From contig JAVETN010000006.1 in assembly GCA_034006035.1 (NCBI GenBank), positions 1 to 64,000 on the forward strand: DNA of 64,000 nucleotides. Reading direction: 5' to 3'. Source of the DNA: Desulforegulaceae bacterium. GTDB lineage: Bacteria; Desulfobacterota; Desulfobacteria; Desulfobacterales; JACKCP01. Numbering within the stretch: position 1 is the stretch's first letter; every line of letters begins with the position of its first letter. The notes under the pieces were generated by a model, which made no database searches, was not told where the DNA came from, and was given only the letters and a program-made list of their open reading frames with translations. Positions 1 through 8,819 of this stretch are shown here, piece after piece. Both the position numbers and the translations under genes were made by a program.

Positions 1-6
1 TGAATT

Positions 7-2166
7 TTAGGTATCATTTTCTGACTCAATAAAATTGAAATATGAATTGTAATAATCTTTTATTTCCATTGCAGCATCAACTGCCATATTTACCGGAAGA
101 ACCGCACATACATCATCACCGCCTGCATAAATAAGTTTCCCTTTATATTTTTTTATTATTGAGGAAACTCCGTAAATTGAAAAATCTCCAAGTGATTCTG
201 AAATTGCAGCGTGAATTGATGGTGTTAAAAGTCTTTGTGGATGTTTATCAAAAATTTTATTCCAGTTTTCCTTGAAAAGCGGTAGAAAATTTTTATTTTC
301 AAGCCTTTGCTTTATAACAGGATGTAAAATTGACTGCCAGGTTGCATTTATTGTAGAGCCGTTTACAAGATTACCCATTTTATCTCCGTCCATGAGTAAA
401 ACTGCGTAGTATCTGTCTTTTATTTTCGGAGATTTCATTCCCTTTAGAGAATCTGAATCTGAGTCATGAAGCATTTGTGCAATGTCTTTTTTTTCAGAAT
501 CAGATTCAATATTATTTTTTTGAAAATAATTATACAGGCTCATTTCTGTTGTTGAAGGGTATGATTTTTGATTTTTAAAAGTTTTTGAAAGAACATGATT
601 ATTGTAGTCAGAATTTTCAAAAATCCTGTATAAAATTCTTTTTATCATGCAAAGAGAGCATAGTTTTTCATTTGTATTTTCTTTAAAATCAGGCTCTCTA
701 TTCCATTTTTTCTTAAAATCATGCCAAAATTCTTCAATATTTTCCTTATATTCAGAAGCCTTGATATCATTATTGTATTTTTTGCAGTGAAGAACTTCAA
801 ATTCTCTGCATTGATGACATTTTTCACCGGTTTCTTCTTTTCTTGAACTTGTTCTTATAGATTTTGATGCTGCAAGTGAAGACTGAACAAGGCTGTGTGA
901 AACAGAGTAGAGTAGTCCTGTTCCTGATTCATCGTAATGTTTGCCTTCAATAATTTTATTAAAAATTTCAACTACTTCTTTTTGATTTTTAAATAAAGGG
1001 TCAGGTAAAATTTTTGATACTTCACCAAGGTCATCTTTTGTAACAAGTTTTGTAGAAGACCATGAAAAGTCAAAATAATCATGGCATTGTCTTTCAAACA
1101 TTTCATGAATATGATTTATTTCATCTTCTGATATTAATGGAGTATTTTTAACCACAAGTTCTTCACACATGGTGCAGATTTTTATCCATTGATTTTTAAT
1201 ATGTGCCTTAATTTTATCAGTTATTTCCTCTGATTTTTCAAAGGGAAGAAGAAACAAAAACTTGTTTGGAAAAGATGCAATATCCCTGATGTTGTTCATT
1301 GAGTTTATGCCTCTTATGTCTTTTTCAATATCAAGATATTCGTTTATAAGAGGCTGATCTATAAGTGAAGGATATAAAATATGGTCAGGTCCCAAGTTTT
1401 CACAAACCCATTTAATTCCTTCAAAGGCAAGCCAGGATAGAATTATTGAACCTGTCCAGAAATCCCTGAGTTTTCTTGCATTTGAAATATAATCCTGAAC
1501 AGGGGTGATTGAAAAAACTGCCATTCCTGCTCCGTTAGGATCTTTGGCTAAGTCCATGCATGAATAAAGAGCAGATGTAAGAGCATTGTGCTGCCAGATA
1601 GAATGATCCGGAAATCTTGAATCAGCCGGAAGTCTGTGCCATAAGGCACCAAGTGATGCAGTATTTTCTTCTGCAAGAATAAATCTAAGGCAAAGATGAA
1701 TGTAAAAAAATCTGTTTTCTGCAAATTTTTCAGGGTTGCCTTTGAATAAATTTGAATAGCCTCCATCTTCTGGTTTAAGACCTATTTTATTTTTTATGAG
1801 TTTTATAAGGTCTCCTGAAATTTTTTCAGAAGCTTCATCCTGGCTCATGTTTTTATAAACATCAGGAAGTTCAATATTTATTTTTTTATCTGATACAGGA
1901 TGGGTAAGAACAGGATTTTTTAAAAAATCTACTGCACCGTTTTTATTTTCATCTTTGTCGTAAGAAGGAACCTGTCCTCTTTCAAATCCTGATGCCATTC
2001 CATCAGCTTTTTTCCAGAATTTTTCGTTTGGCTGCTGAAGTCCTAAAGCTTCAAGAATTTTTGCTGCTCTTGATTCATGTCCCTGAATTTTGAAAACCTT
2101 GTCAAAGGGGTCATGAAGATATGCTGATAATTTATTGTTCCAATAGGTTTCAGGGTTAGTTATCAT
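7..2166 (-). CDS. cmr2: Cas10/Cmr2, type III-B CRISPR polymerase-nuclease subunit, short C terminus
   Basis: Large subunit of a type III-B effector complex; the family makes cyclic oligoadenylate when crRNA binds target RNA and can cut DNA with an HD domain. The N terminus has the Cmr2-type HD segment (LHDPFDKVFKIQGHE, about residues 17-31). A typical Cmr2 block follows (SITPVQDYISNARKLRDFW, about 220-240). A zinc-binding region has paired cysteines (CHQC and CSLC). The cyclase motif is GGDD, so signalling should be intact. Its ATG overlaps the cmr1 stop by 11 nt, indicating coupled translation. Oddity: the stop codon comes only 34 residues after GGDD, whereas known Cmr2 proteins carry roughly 190 further residues (rest of palm 2 and the thumb-like D4 domain). 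The rest may be lost, or encoded separately beyond the window edge. Confidence 0.93.
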   Translation of the reverse strand: MITNPETYWNNKLSAYLHDPFDKVFKIQGHESRAAKILEALGLQQPNEKFWKKADGMASGFERGQVPSYDKDENKNGAVDFLKNPVLTHPVSDKKINIELPDVYKNMSQDEASEKISGDLIKLIKNKIGLKPEDGGYSNLFKGNPEKFAENRFFYIHLCLRFILAEENTASLGALWHRLPADSRFPDHSIWQHNALTSALYSCMDLAKDPNGAGMAVFSITPVQDYISNARKLRDFWTGSIILSWLAFEGIKWVCENLGPDHILYPSLIDQPLINEYLDIEKDIRGINSMNNIRDIASFPNKFLFLLPFEKSEEITDKIKAHIKNQWIKICTMCEELVVKNTPLISEDEINHIHEMFERQCHDYFDFSWSSTKLVTKDDLGEVSKILPDPLFKNQKEVVEIFNKIIEGKHYDESGTGLLYSVSHSLVQSSLAASKSIRTSSRKEETGEKCHQCREFEVLHCKKYNNDIKASEYKENIEEFWHDFKKKWNREPDFKENTNEKLCSLCMIKRILYRIFENSDYNNHVLSKTFKNQKSYPSTTEMSLYNYFQKNNIESDSEKKDIAQMLHDSDSDSLKGMKSPKIKDRYYAVLLMDGDKMGNLVNGSTINATWQSILHPVIKQRLENKNFLPLFKENWNKIFDKHPQRLLTPSIHAAISESLGDFSIYGVSSIIKKYKGKLIYAGGDDVCAVLPVNMAVDAAMEIKDYYNSYFNFIESENDT

Positions 2167-3145
2167 TTAGAGCCTCCTTGATGCTTTGTTCTTTAAGGCA
2201 TTTTGTTTTAATAATTTTATTCATATCATCATATACTTTCAGATATTTTTCTTTATCTTTTTGTCTGTAGTAATTGTAAGGTAAGTATAGAATCTGGCCT
2301 TGAAATTTATTGTCTTTGGTTTTTTTAACTTTTAAGAAATATGACTTTGAATGTCTCTCAGGGATATTTATTTCACCTTTCACAATAATTGGCTTTGCAG
2401 CTAAAGCACGTCTGTCAAAAAAATGTCTTTTTTCAAGGCTTGTTCTTGCTTCTCTATATGCAATTCCAATTTGAGATAGTGAATTGCTCCAGGAGTTTTC
2501 AGGTTGGAATTTAAATAGTTTTGCCTGATTTGAAAAAGAAGTAAAAGATTTTAATTTATCATCAATTTTATCTGTTATTTGTGATGAGCTTAAGCCTTTT
2601 ATATTAAGGGAACCAAAACCATTCCTTGATCTTGAACCAATTCCTCCAAATTTATTTAAAAGGAATAAAGAAGTCAAAATTTGTTTTTCGTATTTTTTTG
2701 AAAATTCTAAGTTTAAATTAAATTTTCCGTTTTCTTTTATATGTCCTTTGGTAAAAACATTGCCACTTCCTTTTTTATATTCGTAAAGGCCATAGGCTAA
2801 ATATTCAATAATACTTATGCTAAAAGATTTTCCTTTTGATGTTACAGAAATAGATGCACCTTTTGGAATATTGGCAATCTGGCTCTGAAAGCTTTTATCA
2901 GAAATAAAAATTTTTAAATCAGACTTATTGGAAGTGCTTCCAAAAATTTGAGATTCTTTTTCCTGCATTTCATCAAGATTATCACTGCCGAAAAAAGCCC
3001 TCCACCAGAAACGCAAAAGGCCGTTTAATGTTTGTTCTCTTAATTCAGCATGTTCTCCGTCAGCTCCCATTGCAAAGGCCGGAGTGAGAAATTCCACATC
3101 AAAAACTGATGTTTTTCTGTCAAGAATTTTTTCTGCAAAGTTCAT
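2156..3145 (-). CDS. cmr1: Cmr1, type III-B RAMP protein
   Basis: RAMP-superfamily subunit that caps the 3' end of the crRNA in the Cmr effector complex. The N terminus matches the Cmr1 signature: VEFLTPAFAMGADG followed by ELREQTLNGLLRFWWRAFFG (about residues 17-53), then QIFGST. The glycine-rich RAMP loop GIGSRSRNGFGSLNI lies near residue 185. At 329 residues it is within the usual range for the family. A good ribosome-binding site (GGGAGA) precedes the ATG. It lies between csx20 and cas10 in one leftward operon and overlaps cas10. The cmr1-cmr2 order is canonical, so cmr3-cmr6 would be expected just outside the window. Confidence 0.93.
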   Translation of the reverse strand: MNFAEKILDRKTSVFDVEFLTPAFAMGADGEHAELREQTLNGLLRFWWRAFFGSDNLDEMQEKESQIFGSTSNKSDLKIFISDKSFQSQIANIPKGASISVTSKGKSFSISIIEYLAYGLYEYKKGSGNVFTKGHIKENGKFNLNLEFSKKYEKQILTSLFLLNKFGGIGSRSRNGFGSLNIKGLSSSQITDKIDDKLKSFTSFSNQAKLFKFQPENSWSNSLSQIGIAYREARTSLEKRHFFDRRALAAKPIIVKGEINIPERHSKSYFLKVKKTKDNKFQGQILYLPYNYYRQKDKEKYLKVYDDMNKIIKTKCLKEQSIKEALNDN

Positions 3146-3180
3146 AATTTATTATCTCCCTGGTTTAAAGAGCTTTTGTT

Positions 3181-3582
3181 TTATTCAGCTTCATAAAACC
3201 TGAATTTAACGTGCTTAAATATTCTTGTTGTTTTTATTTGGTTTTCTTCTTTTATTTCTTTTTCAAGATTTCTTTTTGTAACCGAATAAATTGGCTTTCT
3301 TTTATTTTTTAAGCAAAAATTTACAATATTAAATAATGCACCTGATTCTCCCTGAACCCATATAAAATCTGACTCATTGGAATTTTTTAAAATCCATTTT
3401 TTAACAGGCTCAAGATAAAGCGAAATTTTATCCATAACAGGTGGAATATTTGACCACATTTCTTTAATTTTTAAATCAGCTTCAGTTTCTATTTTAGCGT
3501 TTAACTGCTTTTCAATATCTTCAAGCTGCTCTGGTGCTGGTATATGGTTTAATAAGATGAGTATTTTTTTTGTTTCTTTCAA
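3181..3582 (-). CDS. csx20: Csx20-family CRISPR-associated protein (possible ring nuclease)
   Basis: Small protein (133 aa) resembling the Csx20 family: an N-terminal LLNHIPAPEQLEDIEKQL stretch, then KEMWSNIPP, a central WVQGESGALFNIVNF segment and a C-terminal KHVKFRFYE. The Rossmann-like layout and its place between cas6 and cmr1 fit a CARF-related protein. Csx20 has been discussed together with Csx15 and Csx16 as cyclic-oligoadenylate-degrading ring nucleases; that role here is inference. Start codon is TTG, with AAGGA about 10 nt upstream, because no in-frame ATG fits. It would act as an off-switch for the Cas10-Cad1 signal. Confidence 0.75.
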   Translation of the reverse strand: MKETKKILILLNHIPAPEQLEDIEKQLNAKIETEADLKIKEMWSNIPPVMDKISLYLEPVKKWILKNSNESDFIWVQGESGALFNIVNFCLKNKRKPIYSVTKRNLEKEIKEENQIKTTRIFKHVKFRFYEAE

Positions 3583-3600
3583 AATGTATATCCTTAGTTT

Positions 3601-4527
3601 TTATAAAATGCTGAACTCAAACCCTCCAAGCCCAAAAACAGTATTTTTACCAATATGAACCTTGGAGCAGGCCTCAATTAAAGGAACAAATTCAGTTAAA
3701 TTGCCACTATATGTAATGTCTCCCAAAAGACCGCCCATAAACATTTTTTTGTTTTGTCTGTTTGAGTATCTTTGCCAGTCTTTCCAGTAAAGGTTTGAAT
3801 TTTCAATTTTTATCTCAGATGCTTTTTTAATAAGTCCCTTATAATCAAGGTCCGGCTCGCCATTCCCATAAGTATTCATTAAAGATGAAATTCTTCTTAA
3901 CATGTTTCTTGTAAGCTCTTTAAAGTTAAGCTCAACTGGAAATTGTTTTCCAAAATTGACCCGCAAAGGCGTATTTAAAATAATTTTCAGTTTTGAACAC
4001 TCATATTTACCTGAGTCATTTGATAATTCAATTTGTTTTGATTTGTCTTCATGAACCATGGTGTTTTTTTTGCTGTCAAAAATTATTTCATTTTCAGTTG
4101 AAACTTTTTCAAGTAAAAATTTGCTTCTTTTTCCTTTTATTTTTTTCCCTATTCCCATTTTTCCCATATTTTGAAACGTAAGAACAAAGTAGGGGAGTTT
4201 TTCATTGGCAATTCCGAAAAGAATAATTTGGGTTTCAAGTTCATCACCGGGTTTGAAAAATCTTTGTTTTGTTTCAGGGGGAACAATTACAATGGGATGG
4301 GGATTTGCAGAAACATTGTGATTTAATTTATTATCTTTTTTTTCAAAAACAAAAGAGTAAAGACAATTTTCTTTTAAAATGCAATTTTCACAGGTTTGAA
4401 GCTTTAAGGCACAAACAGATTTTTTTAAAGCGTGCCCAAAAACACCTCTGAATGTTGAGCCTTTATACTCTGGAAGAATTGCATCATCTATAAATTTAAT
4501 GTAGAAGCTGTATTTTCCTGTTTTCAT
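3601..4527 (-). CDS. cas6: Cas6 pre-crRNA processing endoribonuclease
   Basis: RAMP-fold endonuclease that cuts the repeat RNA 8 nt upstream of each spacer. Features are the N-terminal EYKGSTFRGVFGHALKKSVC segment, a cysteine cluster (CALKLQTCENCILKENC, about residues 39-55) common in Cas6 proteins of this group, and the C-terminal glycine-rich loop VFGLGGFEFSIL. The 308 aa length is normal for this Cas6 type. It is the first gene of the interference operon cas6-csx20-cmr1-cmr2, separated from cas1-cas2 by an outer-membrane protein gene and a pseudogene. The array repeat ends ATTAAGAC on the minus strand, the 8-nt tag expected after Cas6 cleavage. Confidence 0.85.
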   Translation of the reverse strand: MKTGKYSFYIKFIDDAILPEYKGSTFRGVFGHALKKSVCALKLQTCENCILKENCLYSFVFEKKDNKLNHNVSANPHPIVIVPPETKQRFFKPGDELETQIILFGIANEKLPYFVLTFQNMGKMGIGKKIKGKRSKFLLEKVSTENEIIFDSKKNTMVHEDKSKQIELSNDSGKYECSKLKIILNTPLRVNFGKQFPVELNFKELTRNMLRRISSLMNTYGNGEPDLDYKGLIKKASEIKIENSNLYWKDWQRYSNRQNKKMFMGGLLGDITYSGNLTEFVPLIEACSKVHIGKNTVFGLGGFEFSIL

Positions 4528-4921
4528 ATATTCTTTTTTTTGTTAGTTGGTTTTAACTTTAATAGTTAATATTAGGAATTGAATTATTTCAAGCTTTATT
4601 TTTTTTCTAGTAATTAGAACGGCATTAAAATTTCAAATTTCAAATTTTTTATCGAATACTTGCTTAAAAACGATGTTTTTTAAATTTAAGTAAAATAACT
4701 CGAATTTTTAGTACGGTGCTGAAAATCAGTTTTTCAAATAAATTAAAAATTTATTTGTTTTATTTTTTGGAGCACCTAAAAACATTTTGCACTTTATATA
4801 AAATAAGATTGAAATCTTTGTATAGAGACTAGAAGTAATACAGGGGGTAATGTTTTTGTTTCATCTTTGCAGAATAAAAATAAGAATTCTGTAAAGTGAA
4901 TAATATAAGGATTTAAATTAA
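4528..4921. other. Intergenic region upstream of cas6, no intact gene
   Basis: About 390 bp of very AT-rich sequence with no credible ORF. It presumably contains the promoter of the cas6 operon (leftward). Short stretches resemble sequence flanking the CRISPR array: an ACGGCATT-containing stretch near 4619 and another near 13192, and GGTGCTGAAA near 4713 and near 14753 in the leader. This could be a relic of an older leader or trailer, but the matches are short. Confidence 0.4.
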
Positions 4922-5131
4922 TTGAAGAGATTTGTATCCCCACCAGAAGATCCGTTTGATGAACTTAGCCAGCCACTTACGGCAGGTGAACAATTAGTAT
5001 ATGATTTTTTCAATAAATTTTTAGGCAAAAAATGGAAAATTTATGTTCAATCATATTTAAATAGTTTACGTCCGGACTTTCGGCAGTTACAAAACTCCTG
5101 TTTGGAAATATTATTTCATAATTACAGATAA
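4922..5131 (+). pseudogene. Fragment of an UvrD/NERD-type helicase or nuclease N terminus
   Basis: A 69-codon frame starting with TTG reads ...PLTAGEQLVYDFFNKFL... and ...WKIYVQSYLNSLRPDF. This resembles the start of large helicase/nuclease proteins that begin with a restriction-endonuclease-like module (GE..V.DFF...L, then Y.QP.LNGLRPDF). After LRPDF the frame becomes unrelated sequence and stops. A full-length protein would be many hundreds of residues, so this is a truncated remnant. It points rightward, opposite to the surrounding cas genes. The family assignment is from memory of the motif and is moderate. Confidence 0.5.
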
Positions 5132-5133
5132 TT

Positions 5134-5160
5134 ACCTTTCCAAGCGAAGTTTGGAAAGGT
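5134..5160. terminator. Perfect 10-bp hairpin between pseudogene and OMP gene
   Basis: ACCTTTCCAA and TTGGAAAGGT form a 10-bp stem with a 7-nt loop, just downstream of both convergent frames. No strong T-run follows on either strand, so it may be a weak bidirectional terminator or mRNA 3' stabiliser. Confidence 0.5.
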
Positions 5161-5168
5161 AAAGAAAA

Positions 5169-5780
5169 TTAAAAATTATACTTTATTCCTGCACTGATTA
5201 CAGAAATTTCAAAATCGTCTTTATCCATATAATTCATGTATTCAACATTAACGCAGAATTTATCAACATAAAAGTCAAGTCCTACTCCGTATGAAAAATC
5301 GGATTCTGTATCTGAAACTTCTAAATATATATGTTCATTATAATATGTGCTTTTTACCTCTGCTTTCGCACTTGCTTTTGCTTTAGAATACCCAGCAATT
5401 GCATATATAGAGGCTACATCTTTAAGAGGAATGTAACCGCTGAGATAAGCTCCATAAACTCTGTCTAACTCAAAAGTCCCTTTAACGTCTAACTCAAAAG
5501 TCCCTTTAACGTAACTTCCATTAGAGTACTTTACGGTGACTGTATCGTCTCCAATTCCAAAACCAAAACGTCCCTCAATTGCAATATAATCAATTATAAA
5601 ATAACCAGCCTTTGCAACCAAAACTGGGAATTCAATATCAGGGAAATTATTTTCTTCATAACTCAGCATACCTGCATTAAGTCCAACATATGCCTGTCTT
5701 TGTTTAATTTTGCTATCAGCAAAACAAGTTGATGCAATAATAAAAATAAACATAATTGATAAACTAAAAATCTTTTTCAT
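5169..5780 (-). CDS. Outer-membrane beta-barrel protein (porin-like)
   Basis: 203-residue protein with a clear Sec signal peptide (MKKIFSLSIMFIFIIASTCFA) and alternating aromatic/hydrophobic strands ending in a C-terminal phenylalanine (GIKYNF), the pattern recognised by the BAM machinery. It resembles small 8-stranded OmpA-like/OprF-type barrels. I place the start at the ATG with GGAGG five bases upstream, not the longer frame. The coding sequence contains a perfect 24-bp tandem duplication giving the repeat VKGTFELD twice. It sits between cas2 and cas6, has no obvious CRISPR role, and probably entered the locus by insertion. Confidence 0.8.
   Translation of the reverse strand: MKKIFSLSIMFIFIIASTCFADSKIKQRQAYVGLNAGMLSYEENNFPDIEFPVLVAKAGYFIIDYIAIEGRFGFGIGDDTVTVKYSNGSYVKGTFELDVKGTFELDRVYGAYLSGYIPLKDVASIYAIAGYSKAKASAKAEVKSTYYNEHIYLEVSDTESDFSYGVGLDFYVDKFCVNVEYMNYMDKDDFEISVISAGIKYNF
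5463..5510. repeat. 24-bp perfect tandem duplication inside the OMP gene
   Basis: Two identical adjacent 24-bp units (beginning GTCTAACTCAAAAG on the plus strand) at 5463-5486 and 5487-5510. The unit keeps the frame and adds eight residues to a predicted strand or loop. Perfect identity implies a recent slippage event. Confidence 0.95.
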
Positions 5781-5919
5781 TCTTCCTCCAATAAAGTTAT
5801 AAGTCATTTGAGAGCATTAATAAAAATTTGCAATGCTCATAATTCCTGAAATTTAGTTTGGTTTGATAAAAAAATTCATATTTACTTTTTTATAATAAGT
5901 TAATTCTTTTGTTAAATTG

Positions 5920-6198
5920 TTAAACAACAACCCAGGGAGCCCGAACAGGCTCAGGCCCGATTCCGTCCTGTTTTATAAAAGTTCTGCAAGCCCTGCAAAG
6001 TGGATAATATCTTATAGAATCAGTATTATGATCAATTACTTCTGAAATATCAGAACGAAGCTTTTGAAGCTTATAATCACTTAAATTATAGGCTTCAAAT
6101 ACTGATTTCTGAACTCGGATAGAATATTTTTTAAGTATTTTAACAGCTCTATATCTTTTTTTATCATCAACTATGTCAAAACAAATAAGGTAAAACAT
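5920..6198 (-). CDS. cas2: Cas2 adaptation endoribonuclease-fold protein
   Basis: 92-residue Cas2 with the N-terminal beta-strand carrying the conserved aspartate (MFYLICFDIVDDKKR), the RVQKSVFEA segment and the SIRYYPLC strand. Cas2 forms the central dimer of the Cas1-Cas2 integrase that inserts new spacers. Its ATG directly follows the cas1 stop codon (TAAATG), so the two are translationally coupled. Two cysteines (CRAC, about residues 68-71) are not catalytic in the family. Confidence 0.95.
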   Translation of the reverse strand: MFYLICFDIVDDKKRYRAVKILKKYSIRVQKSVFEAYNLSDYKLQKLRSDISEVIDHNTDSIRYYPLCRACRTFIKQDGIGPEPVRAPWVVV

Positions 6199-7233
6199 TT
6201 ATCTTTTCCATTCAAAAGGCTTGTAAGTTGTTTTATTTTCAAGGGATTCAATAAATTGTGAAATTTGCCTTGAAATTATCTTTCTAATTTCTAGTTTTTT
6301 ATTTTCCGGTGGGTAAAAAAGTCCTGTATTCATCATATATTCGTATGATTCTATGAATTTATTTCTAAATTTAGGCTTCATTTCAACAGGACGATTTAAA
6401 ACCATATCTTTTTCATCTGAGTATGCGTCTTTTTTTTCTCTGAATACAAAATCATCTTTTTTAACTATTTTTCTGTTAACAAGCTCAAGCACAAATCTAT
6501 CTGCAACCGGGGCTCTATATTCTTCAACAAGATCGCAGGCAAGAGACGGTCTTGAATACAAAATTTCATGCAAAGATCCAAGATAAGGATCTAATCCCTT
6601 GATCTGGATAGCAGTTAAAACTTCAGATAAAAGGATTGTATAAATGTATGAAAGCATTGCGTTTATAGGATCAAGAGGAGGCCTTTTGCTTCTTTTTTTA
6701 AAATAAAAACCTTTATTTTTAATCATTTTTTTAAACATTCTGAAATATAATGCTGATGCTGCTCCTTCAAGTCCTCTTATTCTATCAAAAGAATCTGTAT
6801 AAACTGGTTTAAAACTTTTGAGAGCAAGTCCTGCTTCAGAAAGCTGTCTGTCCTTATAATCTCTTCCTCTTAAGGCCATGAGATTTGACATGTTTTTAAT
6901 TTTTCCGTTTACTGCAGCACAGGCAAATTTTTTTGAATAAACAGGATCAGACAACAAAAAATACTGTTTTTTTCTAAGTTCAACCTTTGAATTTTCATCT
7001 GTTGAAATTCTTGCACGAAATTTACCATTTCTTGTTAAAAATACAGTTTCAATTTTGTTATCAACCAAATAATCAAGAACAGCTGAAGTAAGAGACACTC
7101 CTTTGGCAAGGACAACTCTTTTTATATTGGAAGAAGGGATTGAATTTAAAACAGAGCCGTTTTTTACAATAGAAAGCTCGCCACCTTTTTTTCTTATAAA
7201 TGAGCCTGGCTCCATTATGTAGACTGATTCCAT
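6199..7233 (-). CDS. cas1: Cas1 spacer integrase
   Basis: 344-residue Cas1, the metal-dependent integrase of CRISPR adaptation. The catalytic residues are visible: Glu156 in RGLEGAASALYF, His222 in PYLGSLHE, and the acidic cluster Asp234/Glu237-238 in ACDLVEEYRAP. The N-terminal beta domain (YIMEPGSFIRKKGGEL) is typical. No reverse-transcriptase domain is fused. It follows the primase-polymerase gene with a one-base gap and precedes cas2, forming the adaptation operon TPR-CAPP-cas1-cas2. Confidence 0.97.
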   Translation of the reverse strand: MESVYIMEPGSFIRKKGGELSIVKNGSVLNSIPSSNIKRVVLAKGVSLTSAVLDYLVDNKIETVFLTRNGKFRARISTDENSKVELRKKQYFLLSDPVYSKKFACAAVNGKIKNMSNLMALRGRDYKDRQLSEAGLALKSFKPVYTDSFDRIRGLEGAASALYFRMFKKMIKNKGFYFKKRSKRPPLDPINAMLSYIYTILLSEVLTAIQIKGLDPYLGSLHEILYSRPSLACDLVEEYRAPVADRFVLELVNRKIVKKDDFVFREKKDAYSDEKDMVLNRPVEMKPKFRNKFIESYEYMMNTGLFYPPENKKLEIRKIISRQISQFIESLENKTTYKPFEWKR

Positions 7234-7234
7234 T

Positions 7235-8809
7235 TTATTTTATATACCTTTCAACTATTAAAATTGCAGTTTTAAGATTTTCAAGAGCCTGCTGAAGACT
7301 TTCAGTTTTTTCAGACCTTCCTTTAAATTGTTCAGGGGAAAATCCAAGATGGAGCAGGGGAGTAAGGTATTCTCCTGATTTTTCAAAATAGCAGTAACTT
7401 CCAGAATATTCGGTGATATTATGTATTCTTCTACAGCCAAGAGGAGTTCCTTTAAGCCTTGTAAGATACAAATCAACAAGTTTGTCATTATAATCAGGCA
7501 TTCTTTGAAACAAACTATGAACAAGCCTTCTTCCCTGGGGAAGAAAGCCAATTGTCTGGTAAATTATTTTTTCCTGGGTTCTTGAAATATTGTTTTTATT
7601 AAGACATTGAACAATAATTTGCCCTATTGGCGGACAAAGGTTTTTGAGGTTTACAATTTCAGGAAATTCAGAGTTTTTTTTTAAGGGAAAATCTTTAACT
7701 TCAGCTTTGGATTCTTTTATGTTTAAGTTTCCAATTTCCTGAGGTGAATATTTTTTCAAAAACTCAAGCTGACTTTGGGTTTCTCTTTTTTTGCACTCAG
7801 GGAAATAGGATTTTTTACCTGTTTTTTTATGAATTCCAAGGGGAAGTTTAACAAGGTTTCCCAAACCTTTTCCTGAAAGATAATCTTGTTTTGGAAATAC
7901 CTCTAAATTAAAATATGTTAAGTCATTTTTAATTTCACTGGTAATTGATTCAAGAAGTTTTTTTACAATTCCGGCTTTTGGTGAATTTTTAAAAAAATAC
8001 CAAAAATGATATCCTTTGCCTCCGCTGAATTCCAAAAGAGGATTAAGTCCATATTTTCCAGATATTTCTTTGATTCTTTTTACCATCCATTGAGATTCCT
8101 GATTTATTTTACCAATCAGTTTTCTTTTGTTTTGAGAACGAACTTCTTTTGTTAAGTCTATATCAATTACACCAAGATTTACTGAATTGTCTGAATTTAA
8201 AATATAAATACCAAGGCTTTCTCTTCCTGAAATATGGGATTCAATTTCATCTTCTGTAAGAATTTGTCTTACTGGAACATAGCCTTGCTGCTGCTTTTCT
8301 TTTGAATGCCATTGTCTTGCAAAAACGTCAGTTCTTCCTTTAAAAAGTGAGAAATAATATTTAATCAGCTCCTGATTTTTTCTTAAATTTTCCAAAGGAT
8401 AAAAACTTTGTTCAATTTCATTTGTTTTTTCCTCAATCTGAAAAAAAGCAGAGGTGGTTTTAAATCCGTTTTGTTTTGCAAGAGCTGTTATTTTTAAAAG
8501 CTTTTCCTTTTCATTTAAAATGGAAAGCATTTCAATATGATTTTCAAAAGCTGTAAAATTTTTTGGAAATTTGTTATGAGTAAAATTGTAAATTTTTTCT
8601 GCGGCATCAATACTGCAATTCATTCTTGCAAGCTCGCTCCATTTTATGAGCATTTCTTCATCAAGATCTGATAAAATGGAGTTATTTTTTAAAATTCTTT
8701 CAATTTCTTTTTTATCGCCCCCTTCAATAATTTTATTTTCCAATTTTTTGGAAAGAAGGGTGTAATCAGCATTTTTTAAAAGAATCTTTTTTGCATTAGT
8801 TGATGCCAT
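7235..8809 (-). CDS. CRISPR-associated primase-polymerase (CAPP)
   Basis: 524-residue protein of the archaeo-eukaryotic primase superfamily, of the kind described next to cas1-cas2 and implicated in adaptation. Catalytic motifs are complete: motif I GVIDIDLT (Asp216, Asp218), motif II SGGKGYH (262-268, His268), and motif III KLPLGIHKKTG (321-331). The first 140 residues are TPR-like helices. A C-terminal cysteine module (LCPPIGQIIVQC, then GCRRIHNITEYSGSYC) resembles the zinc/PriL-like module of TOTE-type primases. AAGGTGG precedes the ATG. It lies 10 nt after the TPR gene and 1 nt before cas1, so it probably makes or completes DNA substrates for Cas1-Cas2. Confidence 0.85.
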   Translation of the reverse strand: MASTNAKKILLKNADYTLLSKKLENKIIEGGDKKEIERILKNNSILSDLDEEMLIKWSELARMNCSIDAAEKIYNFTHNKFPKNFTAFENHIEMLSILNEKEKLLKITALAKQNGFKTTSAFFQIEEKTNEIEQSFYPLENLRKNQELIKYYFSLFKGRTDVFARQWHSKEKQQQGYVPVRQILTEDEIESHISGRESLGIYILNSDNSVNLGVIDIDLTKEVRSQNKRKLIGKINQESQWMVKRIKEISGKYGLNPLLEFSGGKGYHFWYFFKNSPKAGIVKKLLESITSEIKNDLTYFNLEVFPKQDYLSGKGLGNLVKLPLGIHKKTGKKSYFPECKKRETQSQLEFLKKYSPQEIGNLNIKESKAEVKDFPLKKNSEFPEIVNLKNLCPPIGQIIVQCLNKNNISRTQEKIIYQTIGFLPQGRRLVHSLFQRMPDYNDKLVDLYLTRLKGTPLGCRRIHNITEYSGSYCYFEKSGEYLTPLLHLGFSPEQFKGRSEKTESLQQALENLKTAILIVERYIK

Positions 8810-8819
8810 AATCCACCTT

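Noticed and set aside
4600-4760. Relic CRISPR leader or trailer upstream of cas6
   Set aside because: Shared words with 13190-13260 and the leader (ACGGCATT, GGTGCTGAAA) are only 8-10 bp in AT-rich sequence and no repeat remnant is present.
6199-7233. Possible reverse-transcriptase fusion to Cas1
   Set aside because: Cas1 is 344 aa with no YADD-type motif; the only polymerase nearby is the AEP-type primase.
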